A stretch of 11,720 nt of DNA from an uncultured Muribaculaceae bacterium (GTDB lineage Bacteria; Bacteroidota; Bacteroidia; Bacteroidales; Muribaculaceae). Below, one piece after another: positions 1-6,411 of this stretch (the first letter of the stretch is position 1; the number at the start of each line of letters is the position of its first letter). A program made the position numbers and the translations under genes. Location of the stretch: contig CAKUKR010000078.1 in NCBI GenBank assembly GCA_934663645.1, positions 1-11,720 on the forward strand, written 5' to 3'. The notes below the pieces were generated by a model. It worked only from the letters and a program-made list of their open reading frames with translations, searched no databases and was not told the origin of the DNA.

Positions 1-42
1 TGAATTGCAACGGTATTTGTGCGGACACGGCGTGCCGTGTCC
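1..42. repeat. REP-like palindromic element, copy 1
   Basis: A conserved left part (TGAATTGCAA, three variable bases, then TATTTGTGCG) leads into a 20-bp near-perfect palindrome at 23-42, with arms GGACACGG and CCGTGTCC around the centre CGTG. The same arrangement recurs at 68-109, so this is a dispersed repeat and not a chance hairpin. It lies in non-coding DNA upstream of a lipoprotein gene. REP-like elements are the closest known class; membership is inferred from the two local copies only. Confidence 0.65.
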
Positions 43-67
43 GAAGGTCGGCGAGGGCGTATGTTGC

Positions 68-109
68 TGAATTGCAATGATATTTGTGCGGACACGGCAC
101 GCCGTGTCC
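68..109. repeat. REP-like palindromic element, copy 2
   Basis: This is the second copy of the element at 1-42: the same TGAATTGCAA left part, the same TATTTGTGCG, then a palindrome at 90-109. The arms (GGACACGG/CCGTGTCC) are identical but the centre reads CACG instead of CGTG, so the palindromic core is the exact reverse complement of copy 1 while the flank keeps the same orientation. The two copies begin 67 nt apart. Confidence 0.65.
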
Positions 110-169
110 CTGCCAAGCCGACGACACCGATGACAGGCCGCCCGGCCGTGAGCCGACAACGATAAACGC

Positions 170-196
170 GGGAGGCGCACATGGGGTGCGCCTCCC
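170..196 (+). promoter_or_regulatory. Perfect 11-bp hairpin upstream of the lipoprotein gene
   Basis: GGGAGGCGCAC (170-180) pairs perfectly with GTGCGCCTCCC (186-196) around the loop ATGGG. No T-run follows, so it is not a canonical intrinsic terminator in the plus direction. It lies 45 nt before the chosen start codon at 241 and is followed by an A/C-rich unstructured leader. It could be a leader structure, a processing or stability element, or the end of an upstream gene. The in-frame ATG at 181 lies in its loop, which argues against that ATG as the start. Confidence 0.5.
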
Positions 197-240
197 TGGA
201 ACAAGCAACTAACAACCATTACCAACTAAACATACAAAGT

Positions 241-1749
241 ATGAAGAAAATCCTTTTTGCATCAGCAGCTGCAGTATCATCGCTGCTGATGGTGTCCTGC
301 TCAAGCGAGGACATGCCGAACATCAAGGGCGACGAGAGCGTTGTCGCTGTGACTGTAGAACTTCCCGACGGTCTCCAGACCCGTTACGGCGAGGGAACAA
401 CCGCTACCCACCTGACTTACGCCGTATACGAGCACGGCAAGCAGCAGCCGCTTGAGGTATGCACCGGCACTGCCGACCCGAAGGTGGGCTCTGCCACCAT
501 GGTAGGCCTGAAGACCACGCTGTCTCTGCGCCTGACAACAGGCAAGAGCTACGACTTCGTGTTCTGGGCAGACGCTCCCGAGTCTGTGTACACATTTGAC
601 GTTGAGGGACAGACTGTAACAGCCGACTATGGCACAGCAGCCAACCAGGAGGCTCTCGACGCATTCTTCTGCGCCAAGACCAACTACACGGTAGCCGGCG
701 ACGCAACCATCAGCGCACAGCTGCGCCGTCCCTTCGCTCAGATCAACATCCTGACTGACGACCTGGCCGCCAACAAGAACGCGGGCTTCGACACCCAGAA
801 GTCCTCTCTTAAGGTTAAGGACGTGCCCAACACGCTCAACCTGCTGACCGGTGTCACTTCAGGCGAGGCAGAGGAAGTGACTTTCGCTCCTGACGTGCTC
901 CCCACGGGAACTGTCACAATCAACGACAAGGCGTATCAGTATGTAGGCATGAACTACATCCTCGTTCCGTCAGCCAAGACTGTCCGCGACATGGAGTTCA
1001 CCGTATACTCCGCAACAGACGAGAGCCAGTCGTTCACTTTCGGCTCTGTTCCGACGCAGCGCAACTACCGCACGAATATCTACGGCTCGCTGCTGACCAA
1101 CGGCGTGGATGTAAACGTGGAGATCCTCCCCGGCTTCGAGGGCGAGTACAACCTGGTTTCAGACTTTGAGAGCCTGATAGGCCAGCTGTCAGCCGGCAAT
1201 GATGTGACGGCTACCGAAACTATCGTTGCTAACGGTTCAGACCTCGTCCTCAACATGAACGGCAGCACACTTGACAACACAGCAGACCTGTGGAATGAGG
1301 GTGCTGGCAATTGGTCGCTTCTCTCAGTTCGCGGCGGCAAGCTGACTATCACCGGCAACGGCAACTTCTTCGCCAAGGCAAATGACACCTTTGCGCTTGA
1401 CGTGCAGAACGGAGCATACCTGGTGATTGAGAACGGCCATTTCAAGGGCAACCTCGACGCAGTGTACGTATCTGAGGGTACGCTTGAAATTCGCGGCGGC
1501 GTGTTCGAGATCCAGCAGTTAGGTGATTCTGGCAAGGAGTATGCGTTTATGCTGAATTGCTACGATCCTAACTACAAGAACGGCACTGCCAAGATCATTG
1601 TCAAGGGCGGCACATTCGTAGGCTATGACCCCTCACATTCTGACAGCGAGAACCCGCAAGCCAACTTCGTAGCTGAGGGCTACAAGGTCGTTGAGCATCC
1701 GAACTACAACGGCACAGGCCTGACAGCCTACGAGGTTGTAGCTGAGTAA
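241..1749 (+). CDS. Surface lipoprotein: DUF6562 fimbrillin-like domain plus C-terminal beta-helix-like repeats
   Basis: A predicted 502-residue lipoprotein. Residues 1-20 form a type II signal peptide (MKK, hydrophobic stretch, LLMVSC) with Cys20 as the lipidation site. The following SSED is acidic, like Bacteroidota lipoprotein export signals, so surface display is inferred. Residues of about 30-305 resemble DUF6562, a fimbrillin-like beta-sandwich family; the segment QRNYRTNIYGSLL and the ending PGFEGEYN are typical. From about residue 310 there are short repeats ending in GGxF or NGxF (GKLTITGNGNF, AYLVIENGHF, TLEIRGGVF, AKIIVKGGTF), as expected of a right-handed beta-helix, closing with a YDPS...NFVAEGYKVV cap seen in related surface proteins. 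The start at 241 is chosen over 181 because it gives the signal peptide directly. A role in adhesion or glycan contact is possible but unproven. No promoter motif was found upstream. Confidence 0.85.
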   Translation: MKKILFASAAAVSSLLMVSCSSEDMPNIKGDESVVAVTVELPDGLQTRYGEGTTATHLTYAVYEHGKQQPLEVCTGTADPKVGSATMVGLKTTLSLRLTTGKSYDFVFWADAPESVYTFDVEGQTVTADYGTAANQEALDAFFCAKTNYTVAGDATISAQLRRPFAQINILTDDLAANKNAGFDTQKSSLKVKDVPNTLNLLTGVTSGEAEEVTFAPDVLPTGTVTINDKAYQYVGMNYILVPSAKTVRDMEFTVYSATDESQSFTFGSVPTQRNYRTNIYGSLLTNGVDVNVEILPGFEGEYNLVSDFESLIGQLSAGNDVTATETIVANGSDLVLNMNGSTLDNTADLWNEGAGNWSLLSVRGGKLTITGNGNFFAKANDTFALDVQNGAYLVIENGHFKGNLDAVYVSEGTLEIRGGVFEIQQLGDSGKEYAFMLNCYDPNYKNGTAKIIVKGGTFVGYDPSHSDSENPQANFVAEGYKVVEHPNYNGTGLTAYEVVAE

Positions 1750-2057
1750 TCAGGATACAGAGCTGCATCAGAGCCAGGCATGGGCTATGGTGAAAGGCCA
1801 GGCGCCTGTGTGCCGGCTGCAATGAAAGCCAGGAGGGCGACACCGCTTGCCCTCGCAAGCCGTCAAAAACGGTTGAACTGGCGTGACGGAAAAGAAACTT
1901 ACACAATCAATGTTTCATTTCATATTATAGATAAGTTTTATAATCACTCTGTCGCAATTTGACGAGCGGGATGCCGGCCACACGGCATCCCCTTTTTCGT
2001 ATCTGCAGGACAGTCGATATGGCTGTGGGCGGACTGTGCGGAATTGGCGGCTGAAAC
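1750..2057. other. Gene-free interval after the lipoprotein gene
   Basis: No convincing gene is present. A 60-codon open frame at 1780-1962 has low-complexity composition, no promoter and no recognisable family, so it is not called. The interval holds a small perfect hairpin, GCTTGC-CCTC-GCAAGC, at 1845-1860, and CCGT-CAAAA-ACGG just after it. Neither has a T-run. An AT-rich patch at about 1915-1960 precedes the terminator at 1968-1997. Confidence 0.5.
1968..1997 (+). terminator. Intrinsic terminator
   Basis: GGGATGCCG (1968-1976) pairs perfectly with CGGCATCCC (1983-1991) around a 6-nt loop, followed by C and TTTTT (1993-1997). It lies about 220 nt after the lipoprotein stop and before the promoter of the next small gene, so it probably ends the lipoprotein transcript. 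The stem shares GGGATGCC/GGCATCCC with the terminator at 3782-3814. Confidence 0.8.
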
Positions 2058-2087
2058 TTTGTATATCAGATAATTGTTGTAACTTTG
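2058..2087 (+). promoter_or_regulatory. Bacteroidota-type promoter of the small MARPIKETP gene
   Basis: TTTG (2058-2061), an 18-nt spacer and TAACTTTG (2080-2087) match the Bacteroidota housekeeping promoter pattern TTTG-N~19-TAnnTTTG. Transcription should start near 2092-2095, leaving about 20 nt of A-rich leader before the ATG at 2114. The upstream in-frame ATG at 2036 would lie before this promoter, which decides the start. Confidence 0.75.
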
Positions 2088-2113
2088 CAATCGAAACCAA
2101 GACACACAAAGCC

Positions 2114-2266
2114 ATGGCAAGACCCATTAAAGAAACGCCGATACTGTTCGGTGATGATGTTCGCCGCTTTTTGGAGCGCATGAAGAACCCTCCGAAAGTA
2201 TCTCAGGAAAAGCGTGCGGAGATACGCGCCTCGTATGAAGCCACCATGAAGATGTTTGTGAAGTGA
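2114..2266 (+). CDS. Small MARPIKETP-type protein, possible orphan antitoxin
   Basis: A 50-residue charged protein starting MARPIKETPILFGDD, then a probable helix (DVRRFLERMKN), a PPKVSQEKRAEI turn and a second helix ending in MKMFVK. I recall small Bacteroidota proteins beginning MARPIKETP that sit directly upstream of GNAT-type acetyltransferases, an arrangement like an antitoxin-toxin pair. That is memory of the family, not something shown here. The start at 2114 is chosen because a well-formed promoter ends at 2087 and the conserved MARPIKETP begins there. No acetyltransferase or other partner follows: the next gene is convergent on the minus strand. The gene therefore appears solitary, either a remnant of a pair or a stand-alone regulator. 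Confidence is high that it is a real gene and low for its function. Confidence 0.7.
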   Translation: MARPIKETPILFGDDVRRFLERMKNPPKVSQEKRAEIRASYEATMKMFVK

Positions 2267-2346
2267 CAACGTGTTTACTTGGTTTGTTGAAGAGTGTGTT
2301 TTGGGGTTTGATGTGGGCTAAATATGCGTGAGGCTGATTGCGCAGC

Positions 2347-2382
2347 AAGTAGGAACACGGCGTGCACGCAAAGTTCCTGCTT
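2347..2382. terminator. Hairpin between convergent genes, possible weak terminator
   Basis: AAGTAGGAAC (2347-2356) pairs with GTTCCTGCTT (2373-2382) with one G-T wobble. The loop contains a second palindrome, GCGTGCACGC (2360-2369). It reaches the stop codon of the minus-strand ATPase (2381-2383) and lies about 80 nt after the small plus-strand gene. There is no T-run on either side, so termination is uncertain. Its ACACGGCGTG core recalls the REP-like elements at 1-109 and may be a decayed relative. Confidence 0.4.
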
Positions 2383-3658
2383 AGCGGCTGTATTGCAGCA
2401 GGAACTTGTGTGCTGGGATTATCTCGATGCTGATGCCGTCAATCTCGACAGTGTCTTCGGTTTCGTAGGTGACGATTATGCTCCTGCGACAGGCGAGGCG
2501 TGAGTTTATGCTGGCCAATGCCTTTGTTTCACGCTCGAATGTGCCGTCGGCATCGTTCAGGCTGTAGCATACCTGTACGGCTGTCTCTGTTTCCGGCACA
2601 TAGAAATCCACTTCAACTCCGCTGTTATAGTAATAGACGGCATCTTTCGAGCCGTGGACGCGCATCAGGTGCAATGCCACCATGTTCTCGAGCAGCGAAG
2701 TCCGTATGTCCAGTGCCAGCAACGATATTATGCCGTTGTCTATGAAGTAGTATTTCGGGTTGGTGACTTTGCCGGAGAGGTTGTCGGCAATGTTTTGGAC
2801 CGGCAGTATCAGGTATGCTTCGGCGGCGTAGCCGAGGTAGTTTATGACGGTGTTTTTCCCGATTTTCGTGCCTGTCGAGGCTATGATGTTTGTGGCTCGA
2901 GAGAACGAGAGCGGCTGCTTGACGCTTTCGGCGAGTTTGCGGAACAGGACACGCAGCGCGAAAATGTTCTCAATGCGGTGGCGTGCGGCGATGTCGCCGA
3001 GGAAAATCTTCTGGTACAGGCTCGTCAGGTAGTCCCTTTTTGCCGTGATGTTCACGCACTCTGGGAACCCCCCGAATTGGAAGTACTCCTCAAACAGGGA
3101 CAAGAGTTTGCCGCGAGCCGCCGTGGTTGCCGTCAGCAGCGGGTCATTCGGGTTTTCACCTGACATGAGCAGATATTCCTCGAATGACATCGGGAATACC
3201 TCGCGGGTCATGTAGCGTCCTCCGAGTGCGGCAGCAACATCCACGGACAGCATTTTCGCATTGCTGCCGGTGATGTAGACCGTGTACTTGCTGTCGGCGA
3301 CACGGCGTGCGAACTTCTCCCAGCCCTCCACATTCTGGATCTCGTCGAGGAACAAGGCAGGACGCTTGCCACTGAGGCTTGCGTGGACTTCGAGTATTTT
3401 GTTCAGGTCGTCGAGGGTCATGCCGGCAAGGCGTTCATCCTCAAAGTTGACGTAAACGATTTCGTCCCATGGCGTACCGTCGGCAATCATCTGCTGTATC
3501 TTGCCGTACAGCATATATGACTTGCCAGCGCGTCTTACGCCCACAAGGACCTGCCGGTCAAAGCCGTCAAGCGATATAGACCGCTTGACCACATGGTGCT
3601 GCATTACCTCTGTGCGGTTTTCGAGCATTACCTCGCGGAGTGTTTCGAGTGCTATCAT
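2381..3658 (-). CDS. AAA ATPase with DUF4143 C-terminal domain
   Basis: A 425-residue protein of the widespread AAA_14/DUF4143 family, probably cytoplasmic. The N-terminal part shows Walker A GVRRAGKS (40-47), Walker B ALFLDEIQ (101-108), and GSNAK (131-135) at the sensor position. PMSFEEYL (156-163) and GGFPE (196-200) are typical of the family. The C-terminal DUF4143 part includes NPKYYFIDNGI (300-310), an LLENMVALHL helix (322-331) and GVEVDFYV followed by VQVCYS (347-366), which resembles a PD-(D/E)XK nuclease-like core. Length and motifs are normal, so the gene looks intact. The biological role of the family is unclear; these proteins are often mobile or present in many copies. It has its own promoter and stands alone, separated from the unit upstream by a terminator and a tandem repeat. 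Confidence 0.88.
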   Translation of the reverse strand: MIALETLREVMLENRTEVMQHHVVKRSISLDGFDRQVLVGVRRAGKSYMLYGKIQQMIADGTPWDEIVYVNFEDERLAGMTLDDLNKILEVHASLSGKRPALFLDEIQNVEGWEKFARRVADSKYTVYITGSNAKMLSVDVAAALGGRYMTREVFPMSFEEYLLMSGENPNDPLLTATTAARGKLLSLFEEYFQFGGFPECVNITAKRDYLTSLYQKIFLGDIAARHRIENIFALRVLFRKLAESVKQPLSFSRATNIIASTGTKIGKNTVINYLGYAAEAYLILPVQNIADNLSGKVTNPKYYFIDNGIISLLALDIRTSLLENMVALHLMRVHGSKDAVYYYNSGVEVDFYVPETETAVQVCYSLNDADGTFERETKALASINSRLACRRSIIVTYETEDTVEIDGISIEIIPAHKFLLQYSR

Positions 3659-3683
3659 ATCGGTGGTTGTCTTGTCTGCGGAA

Positions 3684-3715
3684 CAAAATTAGGCATTTTT
3701 TGTCTTGTGTGCAAG
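3684..3715 (-). promoter_or_regulatory. Putative promoter of the ATPase/DUF4143 gene
   Basis: Read on the minus strand, TAATTTTG (3691 to 3684) is a full match to the Bacteroidota -7 element TAnnTTTG. CTTG (3715 to 3712), 20 nt upstream, is an imperfect -33 element. The ATG at 3658 lies 25 nt beyond the -7 element, a reasonable leader length. Confidence 0.6.
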
Positions 3716-3733
3716 ACAAGCGGCACTTTTCCT

Positions 3734-3769
3734 CCGAGAACTCTGAGTACTCGGAGAACTCCGAGAAAG
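3734..3769. repeat. Four-unit 9-bp imperfect tandem repeat
   Basis: The units are CCGAGAACT (3734-3742), CTGAGTACT (3743-3751), CGGAGAACT (3752-3760) and CCGAGAAAG (3761-3769). The stretch 3733-3755 is also a near-palindrome with arms TCCGAG and CTCGGA, so it can fold. It lies between the DUF1015 terminator and the ATPase promoter, in non-coding DNA. Whether it is a polymorphic microsatellite or a protein-binding array cannot be told from one copy. Confidence 0.7.
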
Positions 3770-3781
3770 AGGGGCTGGAAC

Positions 3782-3814
3782 AAAAAATGGGATGCCGCCT
3801 GTCGGGCATCCCAT
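3782..3814 (-). terminator. Intrinsic terminator of the fur-purA-DUF1015 unit
   Basis: On the minus strand the 10-bp stem ATGGGATGCC/GGCATCCCAT (3814-3805 with 3796-3787) closes an 8-nt loop and is followed by TTTTTT (3787 to 3782). It begins 28 nt after the end of the DUF1015 gene, a textbook position and structure. Confidence 0.85.
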
Positions 3815-3841
3815 CTGTTATGAGGTTGTTGTTGAGGCTTT

Positions 3842-5089
3842 TCAGTCGTCGAGCTTGTGGATCACGAGGCCGGAGCGGAGCTTAGGCTCAAACCATGTGG
3901 TCTTCGGGGGCATGATGTTGCCGGTGTCGGCGATGTTGATGAGCTGGTCCATGGTGACGGGGTAGAGTGCGAGAGCCATCTTCATCTCGCCGCTGTCAAC
4001 ACGGCGCTGCAGCTCGCCGAGGCCGCGAATGCCTCCGACGAAGTCGATGCGCTTGTCGCTGCGCAGGTCGGTTATGCCGAGGATGTCGCGCAGGATGAGG
4101 TCGGACGAAACTGTCACGTCAAGCACGCCGATGGGGTCCTGGTCGTTGTATGTGCCGGGCTTGGCGGTCAGCGAGTACCAGTTGCCGTCCAGATAGAGGG
4201 CGAAGTTGTGCAGGCACTTGGGGTGGTATATCTCCTTGCCGATCTTCTCAACCTCGAAGTTGACGCGCACCTTGTCGAGGAACTGCTCGGGTGTGAGTCC
4301 GTTGAGGTCGCGCACCACGCGGTTGTAGTCGATGATGCGGAGGTGTGAAGCGGGGAATGCCACAGCCATGAAGTAGTTGTATTCCTCCTTGCCGGTGTGG
4401 TGGGGGTTGTTCTTGGCCTTCTCTGCGCCTACGAGGGCTGCGGCAGCAGAGCGGTGGTGTCCGTCGGCTATGTAGAGGCTGGGTATTTTGGCGAACTCTT
4501 CGGTGATTTCCTTGATCAGTTTCTCGTCAGAGATTACCCAGAAAGTGTGACCGAACCCGTCGGGAGCTACGAAGTCGTATTCGGGCTTGTTTTTGATGAC
4601 AGTGCGGATGATTTCCTCTAGCTTCTCGTTGTCGGGGAAAGCGAAGAACACCGGCTCGATGTTGGCATTGTTGACACGGACGTGCTTCATGCGGTCTTCC
4701 TCCTTGTCGCGGCGTGTCAGCTCGTGCTTCTTGATGCGTCCTTCGAGGTAATCGTTCACCCAGGCAGCGACCACGAAACCGTACTGTGTGCGGCCGTCCA
4801 TGGTCTGCGCATAGATGTAGTAGTTCTCTTTGGGATCCTGAACGAGCCAGCCTTTCTCCTGGAACTTGTGGAAGTTCTCGACAGCCTTTTCGTAGACCTT
4901 GGGGTCGTGCTCGTCAGTGCCGGGGGCGAAGTCGATTTCCGGCTTGATGATGTGGTAGAGTGACTTCTCGTTGCCTTCGGCCTCTTTGCGGGCCTCCTCG
5001 GAGTTGAGCACGTCGTATGGACGTGACACTACCTGCTCGACAAACTCTTTGGGAGGACGTACTCCCTTGAATGGTTTAACTGTTGCCAT
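3842..5089 (-). CDS. DUF1015 family protein
   Basis: A 415-residue soluble protein that matches DUF1015 along its whole length. The N-terminus has PFKGVRPP and the SRPYDVLN segment (22-29). The middle has HELTRRDKE (122-130) and the family hallmark IADGHHR (207-213). The DGHHR motif resembles the one in ParB-fold free-serine kinases of the SerK/SbnI type, and in Bacteroides the family is, as I recall, often next to serA/serC. A small-molecule phosphotransfer role is therefore a reasonable but untested inference. Here it follows purA after about 50 nt with an A-rich leader (AATAAACAACGAAAAAACC before the ATG) and no clear promoter of its own, so cotranscription with purA and fur is likely. A strong terminator follows the stop. 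The family call is secure; the function is not. Confidence 0.85.
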   Translation of the reverse strand: MATVKPFKGVRPPKEFVEQVVSRPYDVLNSEEARKEAEGNEKSLYHIIKPEIDFAPGTDEHDPKVYEKAVENFHKFQEKGWLVQDPKENYYIYAQTMDGRTQYGFVVAAWVNDYLEGRIKKHELTRRDKEEDRMKHVRVNNANIEPVFFAFPDNEKLEEIIRTVIKNKPEYDFVAPDGFGHTFWVISDEKLIKEITEEFAKIPSLYIADGHHRSAAAALVGAEKAKNNPHHTGKEEYNYFMAVAFPASHLRIIDYNRVVRDLNGLTPEQFLDKVRVNFEVEKIGKEIYHPKCLHNFALYLDGNWYSLTAKPGTYNDQDPIGVLDVTVSSDLILRDILGITDLRSDKRIDFVGGIRGLGELQRRVDSGEMKMALALYPVTMDQLINIADTGNIMPPKTTWFEPKLRSGLVIHKLDD

Positions 5090-5139
5090 GGTTTTTTCGT
5101 TGTTTATTTAAGGTTGTTGTTTACGTGATGGATTATGCC

Positions 5140-6411
5140 TCAGAGCTGGCGGCAGACGATGGTCTGCAGGCGGTCAGGGCCGACGGAGACGATGTATACC
5201 GGCACTCCGAGGTATTCCTCGATGAAGCGTATGTAGCTGCGGAATGTCTCGGGGAACTGTTCCGGGGCGGTCATCTGCGTCAGGTCGGTCTTCCAGCCGG
5301 GCATTTCGGTATAGACTGGCTTGATGTCCTCTGCTGCAGCGTCAAAGGGGAAATGGTCTGTGCGTGTGCCGTCGATTTCGTATGCCGTGCACGCCTTGAC
5401 CGTGTCGAGGGTGTCGAGCACGTCGCTCTTCATGAGGATGAGGCGTGTCACGCCGTTGATAGTGACGGCATATTTGAGAGCCACGAGGTCGATCCAGCCG
5501 CAGCGGCGTTCACGCCCAGTTACAGCGCCGTACTCATGGCCGCGGTCGCGCATCAGCTTGCCGGTTTCGTCGTGCAGTTCTGTGGGGAACGGCCCTGAGC
5601 CTACGCGGGTGCAGTAAGCCTTGCAGATGCCGTAAACCTCGCCGATGCGGTGAGGTGAGATGCCCAGTCCTATGCATGCTCCGGCGGAGACGGTGTTGGA
5701 GGAGGTGACGAAGGGGTACGAGCCGAAGTCAACGTCAAGCATCGTGCCTTGCGCCCCCTCGCAGAGTATGCTCTTGCCGGAGCTGAGCATGTCGTTGACG
5801 AAATACTCAGAGTCCACGATGTCGTAGCTTTTGAGGTATTCGGCGGCTTCGAGCCATTCTCGCTCGAGGTCGGCAAAATCCGGAGTTTCGCCCATTCGGC
5901 GGAGCATATCGGTATGACGGCTGACGGCTGCGCGGTACTTTTTGTCAAACGATGAGAAGAGGTCGCCCACGCGCAGCCCGTAACGCGACACCTTGTCGGT
6001 ATATGCCGGGCCGATGCCCTTGCCGGTAGTGCCTATTTTGGCATCTCCCTTTGCACGCTCGTTGGCAGCGTCGAGCAGCCGGTGCGTGGGGAGTATGAGG
6101 TGCGTCTTGCGTGAGATTTTGAGTATCGCGTGCAGGTCTATGCCCTGTTGCTCTATCTCCATTGCCTCGCGGCGGAACAGCACCGGGTCGAGGACCACGC
6201 CGTTGCCTATAATATTTGTGCGGCAGAGGAAAATGCCCGAGGGCAGTGACCTGAGGACTACTTTCTTGTCTTCAAACTCGAGGGTGTGGCCGGCGTTTGG
6301 GCCGCCCTGGAAGCGAGCCACTGCATCGTAGCGCGGGGTGAGCACGTCCACTATCTTGCCTTTCCCCTCATCGCCCCATTGCAGGCCGAGCAATACATCA
6401 GCTTTTGCCAT
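5140..6411 (-). CDS. purA: Adenylosuccinate synthetase
   Basis: PurA joins IMP and aspartate, using GTP, to give adenylosuccinate, the first committed step from IMP to AMP in cytoplasmic purine synthesis. The 423-residue length is normal. Visible signatures are the P-loop-like GLQWGDEGKGK (9-19, catalytic Asp14), QGGPNAGHT (35-43, catalytic His42), IGTTGKGIGPAYTDK, GAQGTMLDVDFGSYPFVTSSN-like nucleotide-site segments and GRERRCGWIDLV. The start MAKADVLLG at 6411 is chosen over an upstream in-frame ATG at 6465 because family alignment begins there. That start overlaps the last 14 nt of the fur gene, which suggests translational coupling. DUF1015 follows in the same direction. Nothing is missing or truncated. 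Confidence 0.97.
   Translation of the reverse strand: MAKADVLLGLQWGDEGKGKIVDVLTPRYDAVARFQGGPNAGHTLEFEDKKVVLRSLPSGIFLCRTNIIGNGVVLDPVLFRREAMEIEQQGIDLHAILKISRKTHLILPTHRLLDAANERAKGDAKIGTTGKGIGPAYTDKVSRYGLRVGDLFSSFDKKYRAAVSRHTDMLRRMGETPDFADLEREWLEAAEYLKSYDIVDSEYFVNDMLSSGKSILCEGAQGTMLDVDFGSYPFVTSSNTVSAGACIGLGISPHRIGEVYGICKAYCTRVGSGPFPTELHDETGKLMRDRGHEYGAVTGRERRCGWIDLVALKYAVTINGVTRLILMKSDVLDTLDTVKACTAYEIDGTRTDHFPFDAAAEDIKPVYTEMPGWKTDLTQMTAPEQFPETFRSYIRFIEEYLGVPVYIVSVGPDRLQTIVCRQL

Noticed and set aside
1..109. CRISPR array
   Set aside because: Only two palindromic repeats, no regular spacers and no cas genes; dispersed REP-like elements fit better.
1780..1962. Open frame of 60 codons downstream of the lipoprotein gene
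   Set aside because: No promoter, no recognisable family and unlikely composition; it ends just before a terminator that better belongs to the lipoprotein transcript.
3842..5089. Several plus-strand open frames opposite DUF1015
   Set aside because: They are Val/Gly-rich mirror frames of a full-length DUF1015 gene and have no start signals or family features.
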